Source: Enterobacteriaceae endosymbiont of Donacia sparganii (GTDB lineage Bacteria > Pseudomonadota > Gammaproteobacteria > Enterobacterales > Enterobacteriaceae). From it: a DNA stretch of 64,000 bases. The stretch is from NCBI RefSeq assembly GCF_012569045.1, contig NZ_CP046196.1, positions 402,483 through 466,482 of the forward strand. The letters are read 5' to 3'. The first letter of the stretch is position 1, and each line of letters begins with the position of its first letter. The notes under the pieces are model-generated. The model ran no database searches. It saw only the letters and a program-made list of their open reading frames with translations, and had not been told where the DNA came from. A program made the position numbers and the translations under genes. Shown here piece after piece: positions 27,934-37,965 of this stretch.

Positions 27934-29211
27934 TTAATTTTTACATAATTCTAAATCAATTAATTCTTGTATTTTTTGACGACGTCTAATTATTTTAGGA
28001 ATATTGTTTTCAATTAAAATTTCTGGTATTAAAGGTCTACTATTATAATTAGAAGACATGGATGCTCCGTATGCCCCAGTATCATGAAATATTAAATAAT
28101 CTCCAATATTTACTATAGGTAACATAAAAAAAGAAATTTCACCATTATCTAATTGTGTAAATATATCTCCTGATTCACATAACGGACCGGCAATAATAGT
28201 GTTTATTTTAGGATAATTAGATAAATCTTCTCCTTTAGAAGAAATTGCTGAAATATAATGATAACTACCATACATTACTGGTCTAATTAAATCATTAAAT
28301 CCTGCATCTACTAAGACAAATTTTTTTTTTTTTATATTTTTTATAGCACATACTTGACAAATTAACATACCTGATTCGGCTACTAAAAATCTTCCAGGTT
28401 CAATTTCTAATTTTATATTTTTTTTGAAAAAATTATTAAGGATTTTTCTAGTTTTATTCCATAAATTAAAATAATGATTAGTATTAACTTTTATATCATT
28501 TTCTTTATAAGGTATAGATAAACCCCCACCTGCTGATATAATATTAATTTTTGGCATATAAGGTTGTATTACATTATACAACATCGAATCACATACTTTT
28601 TGTAAATGTTTATAATTAACCCCTGATCCTATATGCATATGTATTCCTATTAAATTTAAATTATATTTTTTTATAAAATAAATAGATTTTTTTAAATCTG
28701 TATACCAAATACCGTGTTTACTTGTTTCTCCTCCTGTATTTGTTCTTTTATTATGTCCATGTCCAAAACCAGGATTTATTCTTAACCATATATTATGGCC
28801 TCTTGAGATATTACCTAATTGATGTAACATATCTATTGAACCAATATTTACAGTAATATTAAGTTTAATAATACGTTTTAATGTTTGTTTATCAAAAATA
28901 TCAGATGTAAAAACAATATCATTTATATATTTTGGATTATATCCTGCAATTAATGCTCTTTCTATTTCTCCTAATGAAATAGCGTCTACTTTAACTCCTT
29001 CAGATCTCATTAATTTTAAAATATTTATATTTGAACAAGATTTTTGTGCAAATCTTATTATATCAAATTTTTTTAATTGTAAAATTTTATTTTTTATATT
29101 TTCAGCACAATATAACCAAAATGGAGTTTTATGTTTTTTTATTAAAAATAATATAGTTTTAATCGAAATATTATTTTTATTAAATTTTTTATCAAAAATT
29201 TGTATTATCAT
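27934..29211 (-). CDS. lysA: Diaminopimelate decarboxylase
   Basis: LysA converts meso-diaminopimelate to L-lysine, the final step of lysine synthesis, using pyridoxal phosphate. The 425-residue fold-III enzyme (420 in E. coli) has the PLP lysine K57 in RFAQKSCSN, IHMHIGSG, SAGGGLSIPY, LEIEPGRFLV, and the substrate-binding cysteine in AGPLCESGD followed by FHDTGAYGASMSSNYNSRP. All key residues are present. lysR and galR, next to lysA in E. coli, are absent, so it is probably unregulated. In an insect symbiont this could serve lysine supply to the host (inference). Confidence 0.96.
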   Translation of the reverse strand: MIIQIFDKKFNKNNISIKTILFLIKKHKTPFWLYCAENIKNKILQLKKFDIIRFAQKSCSNINILKLMRSEGVKVDAISLGEIERALIAGYNPKYINDIVFTSDIFDKQTLKRIIKLNITVNIGSIDMLHQLGNISRGHNIWLRINPGFGHGHNKRTNTGGETSKHGIWYTDLKKSIYFIKKYNLNLIGIHMHIGSGVNYKHLQKVCDSMLYNVIQPYMPKINIISAGGGLSIPYKENDIKVNTNHYFNLWNKTRKILNNFFKKNIKLEIEPGRFLVAESGMLICQVCAIKNIKKKKFVLVDAGFNDLIRPVMYGSYHYISAISSKGEDLSNYPKINTIIAGPLCESGDIFTQLDNGEISFFMLPIVNIGDYLIFHDTGAYGASMSSNYNSRPLIPEILIENNIPKIIRRRQKIQELIDLELCKN

Positions 29212-29538
29212 TTTTTACCTTTATTAAAAAAAATTTTATAAGAAATTTTTTTAAAAAAAATATATAAATAAAAATTATATTTAATTTTTATTTTTACATA
29301 AAATTTTAATTATTTTAATAATAAATACCAATAAAATTTTAATAAAAGCTTAAATTAATTTAGTAGCCAAGATAATTTATCTATGTTATTTATTAAATAA
29401 AATATTTTAAATATATAATAATTATATATATTATTTATTATAATAATTTATTATAATTTAATCTGTTATAAATTGAATTAATATTTATTATTTTAATTAT
29501 ATAAATATTTTAAATATATTAAAATTTAGGGAAAAATA
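29212..29538. other. Intergenic region between divergent lysA and ptsH
   Basis: About 327 bp of A+T-rich sequence that must hold promoters for lysA and for ptsHI-crr. Several TATAAT-like hexamers occur near 29440-29470 but none has a convincing -35 partner. A short region richer in G and C at 29360-29385 is not recognisable as a gene. No tRNA, repeat array or CRP-like site is evident. Confidence 0.5.
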
Positions 29539-29793
29539 ATGTTACAAAAAGAAATTATTATTCATAATATTCATGGTTTTCACACTCGCCCAGCAGCAAT
29601 TTTTGTAAAAGAAGCTAAAAATTTTATATCAGATATTACTATTACATCTAATGGAAAAACAGTTAATGCTAAAAGTTTATTTAAAATACAAACTTTAGGT
29701 TTAACTAAGGGAACTTTAATTACTTTAAAAACTTCTGGAATAGATGAAAAAAATGCTATAGAACATTTAACTCAAATTATTCAAAAATTATAA
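29539..29793 (+). CDS. ptsH: Phosphocarrier protein HPr
   Basis: HPr passes phosphate from enzyme I to the sugar-specific EIIA proteins. The 84-residue product (85 in E. coli) carries the phosphorylated histidine H15 in IHGFHTRPAA and the region around Ser46 as NAKSLFKIQTLGL. The start follows TTAGGG. It leads the conserved ptsH-ptsI-crr operon with a 144-bp gap to ptsI, longer than in E. coli. cysK, normally upstream, is missing. Confidence 0.97.
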   Translation: MLQKEIIIHNIHGFHTRPAAIFVKEAKNFISDITITSNGKTVNAKSLFKIQTLGLTKGTLITLKTSGIDEKNAIEHLTQIIQKL

Positions 29794-29937
29794 ATTAATT
29801 TTTTAATTTTTAAAAATATCAAAATAATTTAAACAATATTTTATTAATTTAAGTAATTAATATTTTAATAAAATTATTAAAATTATAATTTTAATAATGT
29901 TTAAAATAAAAATTATTATATAATAGAGGTAAAAAAT

Positions 29938-31671
29938 ATGATTTCAGGAATTTTAGCTTCTCCTGGTATTTCTTTTGGTAGAGCATTTTTATTAAAAATA
30001 GATAATATTATTATTAATCGTAATAAAATTACTGATAATCAAATAAATATAGAAATTAATAAATTTTTAAATAGTCAAAAAAAATCTATAAAACAGTTAA
30101 AATATATAAAAACAAAATCATTAGAAAATTTTAATTCTGAAAAAGAATTAATTCTTGATGGACATATTCTTTTATTACAAGATGAAGAAATGACTAAAGA
30201 AATTATTTTTTTAATAAAAAATAATTTTTTATCAGCAGATGCTGCTGTAGATTCTGTAATAAAATCTCAAATTAAAATATTAGAAAATTTACATGATCAA
30301 TATTTAAAAGAAAGAGTTATTGATATCAAAGATATAGGTGATCGTTTAATAAAAAATATTTTAAATTTAGATATTATTAATTTAAATGAAATAAATAAAA
30401 AGGTAATTTTAATAGCAAAAGACCTTACACCATCAGAAACAGCTCAATTAAATTTAAAAAAAATTTTAGGATTTATTACTGATTTAGGTAGTAGAACTTC
30501 TCATACAGCAATAATGGCTCGTTCATTAGAAATACCTGCAATTGTAGGAACTGGAAATATAACTACAAAAGTTAAAACAAATGATTATATTATTTTAGAT
30601 AGTATAAATAATAATATTTATATAAATCCTTCTCTTAATATAATAAAAGAAAAAAAAATATTATTTAATAAATATATAGTAGAAAAAGAAAAATTAAAAA
30701 AAATTAGTAATTTTCCAGCTAAAACTAAAGATAATTGTAAAATTAAAATATGTGCAAATATAGGATCATTACAAGAATTAGAAAATATTAAAAAAAATGG
30801 TGCTGATGGTATTGGTTTATATAGAACAGAATTTTTATTTATGAATCGTACTTCTTTACCTACAGAAGAAGAGCAATTTTATGTTTACAAGACTTTAGCA
30901 AAAAATATGAATAATAAATCTGTTATTATTAGAACTATGGATATAGGTGGCGATAAAAAAATACCATATATGAATTTACCTAAAGAAGAAAATCCCTTTT
31001 TAGGGTATAGAGCTATTAGAATAAGTATAGATCGTAAAGATATTTTACATTCGCAATTAAGAGCTATTTTAAGAGCCTCTAATTTTGGTAAATTACATAT
31101 AATGTTTCCTATGATTATTTCGGTAGAAGAAGTTTTATTTTTAAAAGAAGAATTAAATTTTTTAAAAAAACAATTACAAAATCAAAAATATGATTTTAAT
31201 AAAAAAATTCCTATAGGAATAATGATAGAAACACCAGCCTCTGCTATAATAGCTAATTATTTAATAAAAGAAATTGATTTTTTTAGTATAGGTACTAATG
31301 ATTTAACTCAGTATACATTAGCTGTAGATCGGGGAAATGATTTAATTTCACATTTATATAATCCTATTCATCCTGCTATATTTTTTTTAATTAAAAAAGT
31401 GATAGATGCTTCACATGAAGAAGGAAAATGGACAGGAATGTGTGGAGAATTAGCAAGTGATGAATGTTATATTCCTGTATTATTAGGTATGGGATTAAAT
31501 GAATTTAGTATGAGTTCAATTTCTATTCCAAAAATTAAAGATATTATTCGTAATATAGAAATGGTTAAAGCTAAAGAATTAGCTAATAATGTTTTATTAC
31601 AACCAACAATTAAAAATATTAAAAATTTATTGTTAGAATTTAATAAAAAAAATAATTTTTCTAAAAGGTAG
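29938..31671 (+). CDS. ptsI: PTS enzyme I (phosphoenolpyruvate-protein phosphotransferase)
   Basis: Enzyme I takes phosphate from PEP and gives it to HPr. The 577-residue protein (575 in E. coli) has the N-terminal HPr-binding domain, the active-site histidine H189 in [15 protein letters not shown], and the C-terminal PEP-binding barrel with [37 protein letters not shown] and the cysteine of [11 protein letters not shown]. All catalytic elements are intact. AGAGGT lies about 7 nt before the ATG. Only 4 bp separate it from crr. No membrane sugar permease (EIIBC) is in the window; one must exist elsewhere for the pathway to take up sugar. Confidence 0.97.
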   Translation: MISGILASPGISFGRAFLLKIDNIIINRNKITDNQINIEINKFLNSQKKSIKQLKYIKTKSLENFNSEKELILDGHILLLQDEEMTKEIIFLIKNNFLSADAAVDSVIKSQIKILENLHDQYLKERVIDIKDIGDRLIKNILNLDIINLNEINKKVILIAKDLTPSETAQLNLKKILGFITDLGSRTSHTAIMARSLEIPAIVGTGNITTKVKTNDYIILDSINNNIYINPSLNIIKEKKILFNKYIVEKEKLKKISNFPAKTKDNCKIKICANIGSLQELENIKKNGADGIGLYRTEFLFMNRTSLPTEEEQFYVYKTLAKNMNNKSVIIRTMDIGGDKKIPYMNLPKEENPFLGYRAIRISIDRKDILHSQLRAILRASNFGKLHIMFPMIISVEEVLFLKEELNFLKKQLQNQKYDFNKKIPIGIMIETPASAIIANYLIKEIDFFSIGTNDLTQYTLAVDRGNDLISHLYNPIHPAIFFLIKKVIDASHEEGKWTGMCGELASDECYIPVLLGMGLNEFSMSSISIPKIKDIIRNIEMVKAKELANNVLLQPTIKNIKNLLLEFNKKNNFSKR

Positions 31672-31675
31672 AATC

Positions 31676-32185
31676 ATGAATATTTTTTCTAATTTTTTTA
31701 AAAAAAAAAATAAAAAAATAAAAATTACTAAAATATTTGCTCCTATTTCAGGAAATATAATAAATATAGAAAAAGTACCTGATATTGTATTTTCAGATAA
31801 AATTGTAGGAGATGGTATTGCTATTAATCCAACTGGAAATATTATTGTTTCTCCTGTTAATGGAATAATTGGTAAAATATTTGAAACTAATCATGCTTTT
31901 TCTATAAAAACTACAAATAAAATTGAATTATTTGTTCATTTTGGTATTGATACAGTAAATTTAAAAGGTAAAGGATTTATAAGAAGATTTAATTTTGAAA
32001 AAACTAATATAGTTAAAAAAGGTGAAATAATTATTGAATTAGATTTAGATTTTTTGAAAAAAACAGCTAAATCTATATATACTCCTATAGTTATTTCTAA
32101 TACTGAAGAAATTAATAAAATAAAAAAATATTCAGGAAATGTTATTGCTGGTATTGATCCTATATTAGAAGTTTATAAAGAATAA
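31676..32185 (+). CDS. crr: PTS glucose-type EIIA component
   Basis: EIIA-Glc receives phosphate from HPr and passes it to a glucose-type EIIB; in free-living relatives it also controls inducer exclusion and adenylate cyclase. The 169-residue product matches E. coli length. Histidines H73 (TNHAFSI) and H88 (LFVHFGIDTV) are the catalytic pair. FAPISGNIINIEKVPD is the N-terminal signature, although the amphipathic leader is Lys/Asn-rich. It ends the ptsHI-crr operon and is followed by a strong hairpin. Since regulatory targets are mostly lost, it probably acts only in transport (inference). Confidence 0.96.
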   Translation: MNIFSNFFKKKNKKIKITKIFAPISGNIINIEKVPDIVFSDKIVGDGIAINPTGNIIVSPVNGIIGKIFETNHAFSIKTTNKIELFVHFGIDTVNLKGKGFIRRFNFEKTNIVKKGEIIIELDLDFLKKTAKSIYTPIVISNTEEINKIKKYSGNVIAGIDPILEVYKE

Positions 32186-32201
32186 TTTTTTTTAAAAAAA
32201 G

Positions 32202-32239
32202 CATTTTTTAATAATCAATAAATTAATTATTAAAAAATG
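32202..32239. terminator. Bidirectional terminator between crr and ruvC
   Basis: A perfect 14-bp inverted repeat, CATTTTTTAATAAT at 32202-32215 with its complement at 32226-32239 and a 10-nt loop, lies 17 bp after the crr stop and 45 bp before the convergent end of ruvC. It includes its own T run on each strand. Confidence 0.65.
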
Positions 32240-32284
32240 TCATATTAACATATTTTAAATTAATAAAAAAATTTTATATATTTT

Positions 32285-32761
32285 TTATATTTTATAAAAA
32301 ATACGACTATGTGTGATTGCAATAGCTAATGCATCAGCTGCATCTTCTTTAGGATAAGAAGGTAATTTTAATAACATAAAAACAGTATCTTGTACTTGTT
32401 TTTTTTTTGCACTACCTATACCAACTACAGTCATTTTTACCTTACTAGCTGAATATTCAAAAATAGTAAGATTATGATTTACAGCTGATACTATAGCTGC
32501 ACTTCTTGCATGTCCTAATTTTAATGCAGAATCAGCATTTTTAGCCATAAAAATTTGTTCTATAGCAAAATTATCAGGTTTAAATTTTTTTATTATTTTA
32601 CTTATATCATTATAAATTATTTTTAATCTTGTAGGAAAATCTTTAATTTTTAAGGTAAAAATACAACCACTATCAATATAAATTATTTTATTTTTAGACT
32701 TTTTAATTAAACCATATCCTGTAATCCTAGATCCTGGATCTATACCTAAAATTATTGTCAT
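32285..32761 (-). CDS. ruvC: Holliday junction resolvase RuvC
   Basis: RuvC cuts Holliday junctions symmetrically. The 158-residue product (173 in E. coli) keeps the four acidic active-site residues: D8 in LGIDPGSR, E68 in [11 protein letters not shown], and D140 and D143 in [12 protein letters not shown]. It is shortened mainly at the C-terminus. Gene order aspS-yebC-ruvC on one strand is as in E. coli, with nudB lost. ruvA and ruvB, which follow ruvC in relatives, are not in the window, so branch migration must be supplied from elsewhere or not at all. Confidence 0.96.
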   Translation of the reverse strand: MTIILGIDPGSRITGYGLIKKSKNKIIYIDSGCIFTLKIKDFPTRLKIIYNDISKIIKKFKPDNFAIEQIFMAKNADSALKLGHARSAAIVSAVNHNLTIFEYSASKVKMTVVGIGSAKKKQVQDTVFMLLKLPSYPKEDAADALAIAITHSRIFYKI

Positions 32762-32805
32762 AATATTTAATCTTTTAAATTATAAATAAATAAAATATTT
32801 CTTTA

Positions 32806-33525
32806 TTATATTTCGGCATCATGATATACATTTTTTATATCTTCGCATTTTTTACATAAAAATAATAAATTAATTAATTTATTTTTTGTAAAAATATTTA
32901 TTTTTTTTTTTATAAATGGTTCTATAAATAATTCAATTTTTGTTGGTTTTATTTTTAATTTTTTTATTTTCTTAGTAAGAAATTGATATTTTTCTTTTAA
33001 AAACATTATTTGAATATTTTTTTTTTTAAAAAAAATATCATCTGCTTTTAATTTTTCTGCTATATTAAGAATATAATCTGAATTATTTTTATGTAAATAA
33101 GTAATTAGTATTTGTTTTTTAAATATATAATTAACTGTTCCTTTTTGTTTTAAACTACCTCCAATTTTATTTAAAATATTACGTATAAAAGATGTAGTCC
33201 TATTACTGTTATTTGTTAAACATTTAATCATCAATGCAATTTTTTCAGGACCATAACCTTCATAATAAATTTCTTTTAATTTATTATCATTTTTTTTATT
33301 TATATGTTTTTTTAAAATATTATTAATTGTTAGACGACTCATATTATGAGATAATGCTTTTTCTATAATTAAACGTAATTTAGAATTATATTGAGGATTT
33401 ATTCCTTGTCCTGTATGTATAGCTGAATTTAATTCTTTAATAATCTTAGAAAAAATTTTATCTTTTTTACTATCTTGTAATTTTTTACGATGACGCATAT
33501 TAGACCATTTACTATGTCCAGACAT
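32806..33525 (-). CDS. yebC: YebC/TACO1-family protein
   Basis: YebC-family proteins were described as transcriptional regulators and are more recently linked to ribosome function at polyproline stretches; the exact role here is open. The product is 239 residues (246 in E. coli). The start MSGHSKWSNMRHRKKLQDSK, the middle ARG-like NMSRLTINNILKK, YEGYGPEKIALMIKCLTNN and NIGGSLKQKG-like KIGGSLKQKGTVNYIF are family hallmarks. It lies 23 bp after aspS and 44 bp before ruvC. The C-terminal third has drifted strongly. Confidence 0.93.
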   Translation of the reverse strand: MSGHSKWSNMRHRKKLQDSKKDKIFSKIIKELNSAIHTGQGINPQYNSKLRLIIEKALSHNMSRLTINNILKKHINKKNDNKLKEIYYEGYGPEKIALMIKCLTNNSNRTTSFIRNILNKIGGSLKQKGTVNYIFKKQILITYLHKNNSDYILNIAEKLKADDIFFKKKNIQIMFLKEKYQFLTKKIKKLKIKPTKIELFIEPFIKKKINIFTKNKLINLLFLCKKCEDIKNVYHDAEI

Positions 33526-33548
33526 AAAAATATATTCCTTTAATTTTA

Positions 33549-35297
33549 TTAAATAAATGATAAACCTAAATCTTTTATAAGATGATAATTAATTTTATTA
33601 GGAGCTTTAGTTAATAAACAATTTGCTGATGTTGTTTTCGGAAAAGCAATAACATCACGAATATTATTCGTATTAGTTAATAACATAACTAATCTATCTA
33701 ATCCTAAAGCTATGCCTATATGTGGAGGTGTACCAAACTTTAGAGCTTCTAGAAAAAAACCAAAATTTTTTTTTTGAACAATTTTATTTATTTGAAGAAT
33801 ATCAAATATTTTTTTTTGTATTTTATAATTATTTATTCTAGAAGATCCACTACCTATTTCATAGCCATTAATTACTAAATCATAAGAATCAGATAATATC
33901 TGATAAGGATCTTTTTTTAAAAGATTATTCATATTATCTACAGAATAATTTTTAGGAGATGTAAATGGATGATTCATTGGAACTAAGTTACCTATTTTAT
34001 CTTTTTTAAATAATGGGAAATCAATAATCCATAATGGATACCATTTATCTTTTTGAATAAGATTAAGATCTTTTCCTAATTTTTTACGTAAATATCCCAT
34101 AGAAGATATATTATTATAATGTATAATTTCTGTTCCAATAAAAATAATATCATTATGATTAGATTTATTTTTATTAATAATATCTTTTATTTTTTTATGA
34201 TTTAAATGTTCAATAGAAATATTTTTTATATTAAATATATTAATTAATTTATTATGATTTACTTGAAATATATTTAAATCATTTGTCCCATATTTTTTAA
34301 TATAATATATATATTTAATTAAATTTTGTATTTTTTTATTACATAAATATTTATTTTTAATAGAAATAGAAATTATTCTATTTATATTTTTTTTAATAAA
34401 AAAATTACTTAAATCTATAAGTTTTAATTTATTTCTTAAATCAGGTTTATCTGTACCAAAATATTTCATTGATTGCTTAAAAGTTAAAATTTTAAATTTA
34501 CTTAAAGATATGTTTTTTATATTTTTCCAGATATTAAATATCATTTTTTCTATAAAACATCGAAATAATACTGATTTTGTAAAAGACATTTCTATATCAA
34601 TTTGTGTAAATTCTGGTTGACGATCTGAACGTAAATCTTCATCACGAAAACATTTCGCTATTTGATAATAACGATCTAATCCCGCAATCATTAGTAATTG
34701 TTTAAAAATTTGAGGAGATTGTGGTAAAGCATAAAAATTATGTTTATTAATTCTACTTGGTACTAAATAATCTCTTGATCCTTCTAGTGTTGAATTAGTT
34801 AATATAGGTGTTTCAATATTTAAAAATTTGTTTTTTTCTAAAAATTTTCTAATGTAACTTACTATGATAGATCTTTTTTTTAAAATTTCAGTCATTTTTC
34901 TTTGTCTTAAATCTAAATATCGATATTTTAGTCTGTTTTCTTCTGTATTAACGGAATTAATATCAATAGGTAATGCTTTAGATTTATTAAGGAGTAATAT
35001 ATCAAATACAATAATTTCTATTTCTCCAGTTAATAAATTTAAATTTTTATTTTTTTCTGTTCTTTCTAATATTTTACCTTTAATTTTTACGCAAAAATTA
35101 TTACGCAATTGAGTAGCTATATTATAAGCTATTTTATATTGAGGTTTAAAAACTGCTTGAATAACACCTTCTCTATCTTTTAGATTAACAAAAATTAATT
35201 TTCCTAAATTTCTATAACTTTCTACCCAACCATAAATAATTATTTCTTTATTTATATATTTTTTATTAATTTCACCACAGTAAATTTTATTTTTCAT
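33549..35297 (-). CDS. aspS: Aspartyl-tRNA synthetase
   Basis: AspS charges tRNA-Asp. The 582-residue class II enzyme (590 in E. coli) has the N-terminal OB-fold anticodon-binding domain (IYGWVESYRNLGKLIFVNLKD), motif 2 in QIAKCFRDEDLRSDRQPEFTQIDIE, the bacterial GAD insertion (heavily drifted, about 290-400), and motif 3 GIALGLDRLVMLL. LPQSPQIFKQLLMIAG is also diagnostic. First gene of aspS-yebC-ruvC. It starts at ATG 35297 beside an 860-bp gap that separates it from divergent argS. Confidence 0.97.
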   Translation of the reverse strand: MKNKIYCGEINKKYINKEIIIYGWVESYRNLGKLIFVNLKDREGVIQAVFKPQYKIAYNIATQLRNNFCVKIKGKILERTEKNKNLNLLTGEIEIIVFDILLLNKSKALPIDINSVNTEENRLKYRYLDLRQRKMTEILKKRSIIVSYIRKFLEKNKFLNIETPILTNSTLEGSRDYLVPSRINKHNFYALPQSPQIFKQLLMIAGLDRYYQIAKCFRDEDLRSDRQPEFTQIDIEMSFTKSVLFRCFIEKMIFNIWKNIKNISLSKFKILTFKQSMKYFGTDKPDLRNKLKLIDLSNFFIKKNINRIISISIKNKYLCNKKIQNLIKYIYYIKKYGTNDLNIFQVNHNKLINIFNIKNISIEHLNHKKIKDIINKNKSNHNDIIFIGTEIIHYNNISSMGYLRKKLGKDLNLIQKDKWYPLWIIDFPLFKKDKIGNLVPMNHPFTSPKNYSVDNMNNLLKKDPYQILSDSYDLVINGYEIGSGSSRINNYKIQKKIFDILQINKIVQKKNFGFFLEALKFGTPPHIGIALGLDRLVMLLTNTNNIRDVIAFPKTTSANCLLTKAPNKINYHLIKDLGLSFI

Positions 35298-36157
35298 TTA
35301 TAAAACCTTTTTTCTAAAAAAAATATTTTATAACTTATCATAATTAAATTATTTATATATAAAATATATTTTAATTAAAAAATTTTTATGTATAATTCTA
35401 TTTTTATATTTTTATTATTTTATAATTTTTGTTATTATTATATAATAAAATTATTAATGAATAATTTAATATATAAATATAATTTTATTAATATAAAAAT
35501 TAATCATAATTTAAAAATTAAAAAATATAAAATTAAAAATTTTTTTAGAAGTTATTACTAGTAAATTTTTAAAGCCCCATATTTAAGAAATAAATTTTTT
35601 AGATAAAACACAATTATATTATAATTACTAATATAATTTTATTATCAAAATATTTATACTTTAAACTAAGTTAGTCATTTTAACATATTTAAATATGTTT
35701 TTTATTACAATCATTATTTATAAAATCTTTTTTTAAAATATTTTTATTTATTAAAATAAATATTTAATATTTATTTTTAAATAAAATTTTCAAAAATAAA
35801 AAATTAATTATTATTTATAATATTAAAAATTTATTTTTTAAAATATTAAATTTTATAAAAAATAAAATGTAATTATATACTTATGTTTAATAGATTATAA
35901 TTAAATTTTAAAAAATTAAAATAAAAACTATCTTTATTTTTATAAAAAAAAACTAAATAGTATATGACTATTTTATAGTATTTTCTAAATTTTAAATATA
36001 TTTATTTTTTATTTTATAATAATTTATTATTTTAAGAAAAAATTTATAAATAATAATTCTATTTTTTAAAATTTTACTTATAATTTTTTATATAAAAATT
36101 AAATAAAATAAAGTTTATTATTAATTAATTATTAATAAATAATAAAAAAGGAAATAC
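35298..36157. other. Large non-coding gap between aspS and argS
   Basis: At 860 bp this is the longest stretch without a recognisable gene. It contains an 18-bp perfect palindrome (AACATATTTAAATATGTT, 35682-35699) followed by a T run, and a hairpin AAATAGT-ATATG-ACTATTT at 35955-35973. A 57-codon frame at 35388-35561 looks accidental. In E. coli yecD, yecE, yecN, cmoA, cmoB, torZ, torY, cutC and yecM lie between aspS and argS, so this is probably the worn remnant of that interval (inference); no residue-level match to any of them is readable. It must also hold promoters for both flanking genes. Confidence 0.55.
35682..35699. repeat. 18-bp perfect palindrome with downstream T run
   Basis: AACATATTTAAATATGTT is its own reverse complement; the next bases are TTTTATTAC. 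Folded as a hairpin it resembles a terminator for a plus-strand transcript, yet no gene ends before it. It could be the terminator of a gene that has since disappeared. Confidence 0.45.
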
Positions 36158-37888
36158 ATGAATATAAAAAAATTTCTTTCAAAAAAAATTCATAAATGCA
36201 TGATAAAAGCTGGTATACCTAATAATTATAGTACTATATTACGTCCATGTAAAAAAAAAAAATTAGGACATTATCAAATTAATGGTATTATAGCAGCAGC
36301 TATCTATCTAAAAATAAATCCTTATCATTTAGCAAATAAAGTAGTAAAGTATTTAGATATAAAAAATATAGTATCTAAAATTACAGTATCTAAGCTAGGA
36401 CATATTAATCTTTTTATTAAAAATCAATGGTTATCAAATCAAATAAATTTATTAATTACTTCTGATAGGTTAGGAATAACAGAAAAAATTATTCCTGAAA
36501 ATATTGTTATTGATTATTCAAGTCCTAATGTAGCAAAAGAAATGCATGTAGGTCATTTAAGATCTACAATTATAGGAGATTCAATTGTAAGAATTTTATC
36601 TTTTGTAGGACATAATGTTATTAAATCTAATCATATAGGTGATTGGGGAATGCATTTTGGGATACTTATTGCTTATTTAAAATTAAAAAATCAAAAAATA
36701 AATATATTACTTTCTAATATAGAAAAATTATATAAAAAAGCACAAAAAAAATATATTAAAGATATTAATTTTGCAAAAAAAGCTAGATCTTATGTAGTTA
36801 AATTACAAAAAAAAGATATTTCTTGTTTAAAAATATGGAAAAAAATAGTTAATATTACTATGAAATATAATTATCAATTATATAACAAACTTAATATTAA
36901 ATTAACATATAATGATACTATGGGAGAAAGTACATATAATGATATGTTATCAAATATAATTCTAGATTTAAAAAAAAAAGGGATAGCTATCAATGATAAT
37001 GGAACTATTACTGTTCCTATAAAAGGAGTAAAAAATAAAAAAGGTAAATTAATGGCTGTTATTATTCAAAAAAAAGATGGAGCATATCTTTATGCAACAA
37101 CAGACATTGCTTGTATTAAATATCGTTATGAAACATTTAAAGCTAATAGAATTATTTATTATGTAGATTCACGACAAAATCAATATTTAAATCAAATTTT
37201 TCAAATAGTAAAAAATGCAAAATATGTACCTTCTAATATAAAATTAGAACATCATATGTTTGGTATGATTTTAAATAAAAATAATAAACCTTTTAAAACA
37301 AGAGAAGGTAAAAATATAAAATTAAATGATTTAATTGATGAATCAATTCTTAGATCTAAAAAAATAATTATTAAAAAAAATCCTTTTATTAAAAAAAATA
37401 TATTAGAAAATTTATCTCATATAATTGGAATAGGAGCAATAAAATATGCTGATCTATCGAAAAATAGAATAAATAATTATATTTTTAGTTGGGATAAAAT
37501 GTTATCTTTAAATGGAAATACATCATTATATATTCAATATGCTTACGTAAGAGCTATTTCTTTATTAAAGAAAATTAATATTAATTTAAAAAATTTTTTA
37601 AATTTAGAAATGATTTTTTTAACCCATTATGAATTAGATCTTGCAATGTCATTTTTAGATTTTGAAGAAATTATTTTAAAAATTATTCAACAAGGTACAC
37701 CACACATATTATGTAATTGGTTATATAAAACTACTGTATTATTTTCTCAATTTTATGAAAATTGTAATATTTTAAATATAAAAGATAAAATACTACAAAT
37801 AAGTAGATTAAAAATAGTTTTTTTAACTTCTCTTTTTTTAAAGAGAGGGTTATATTTATTAGGAATAAAAACTATAAAAAAAATATAA
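36158..37888 (+). CDS. argS: Arginyl-tRNA synthetase
   Basis: ArgS charges tRNA-Arg and needs the tRNA to activate arginine. The 576-residue class I enzyme (577 in E. coli) has an N-terminal Add-1-like domain, the HIGH signature as HVGH (130-133) in SSPNVAKEMHVGHLRSTIIGD, SNHIGDWGMHFG, GAYLYATTDIAC, and a KMSK-like site in FKTREGKNIKLNDLIDE. The C-terminal anticodon domain is Leu/Ile-rich but present. AAGGAAA precedes the ATG. Divergent from aspS across the long gap and 77 bp before mnmA. Confidence 0.97.
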   Translation: MNIKKFLSKKIHKCMIKAGIPNNYSTILRPCKKKKLGHYQINGIIAAAIYLKINPYHLANKVVKYLDIKNIVSKITVSKLGHINLFIKNQWLSNQINLLITSDRLGITEKIIPENIVIDYSSPNVAKEMHVGHLRSTIIGDSIVRILSFVGHNVIKSNHIGDWGMHFGILIAYLKLKNQKINILLSNIEKLYKKAQKKYIKDINFAKKARSYVVKLQKKDISCLKIWKKIVNITMKYNYQLYNKLNIKLTYNDTMGESTYNDMLSNIILDLKKKGIAINDNGTITVPIKGVKNKKGKLMAVIIQKKDGAYLYATTDIACIKYRYETFKANRIIYYVDSRQNQYLNQIFQIVKNAKYVPSNIKLEHHMFGMILNKNNKPFKTREGKNIKLNDLIDESILRSKKIIIKKNPFIKKNILENLSHIIGIGAIKYADLSKNRINNYIFSWDKMLSLNGNTSLYIQYAYVRAISLLKKININLKNFLNLEMIFLTHYELDLAMSFLDFEEIILKIIQQGTPHILCNWLYKTTVLFSQFYENCNILNIKDKILQISRLKIVFLTSLFLKRGLYLLGIKTIKKI

Positions 37889-37965
37889 AAAATATTAATA
37901 ATAATTTTTTTTTAAAAAAAATATTATTATTTAATTTTAAATATATAAAAATTTTTAAATAATAT

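Noticed and set aside
34864..35112. Open frame on the plus strand inside aspS
   Set aside because: It lies wholly opposite conserved aspartyl-tRNA synthetase sequence. Similar antisense frames inside potC, mutM, yidC, dnaN and rpsI were dropped for the same reason.
35388..35561. A 57-codon open frame in the aspS-argS gap
   Set aside because: Composition is almost only Ile, Lys, Asn, Tyr and Phe, there is no ribosome site and no similarity that I recognise; such frames arise by chance in A+T-rich DNA.
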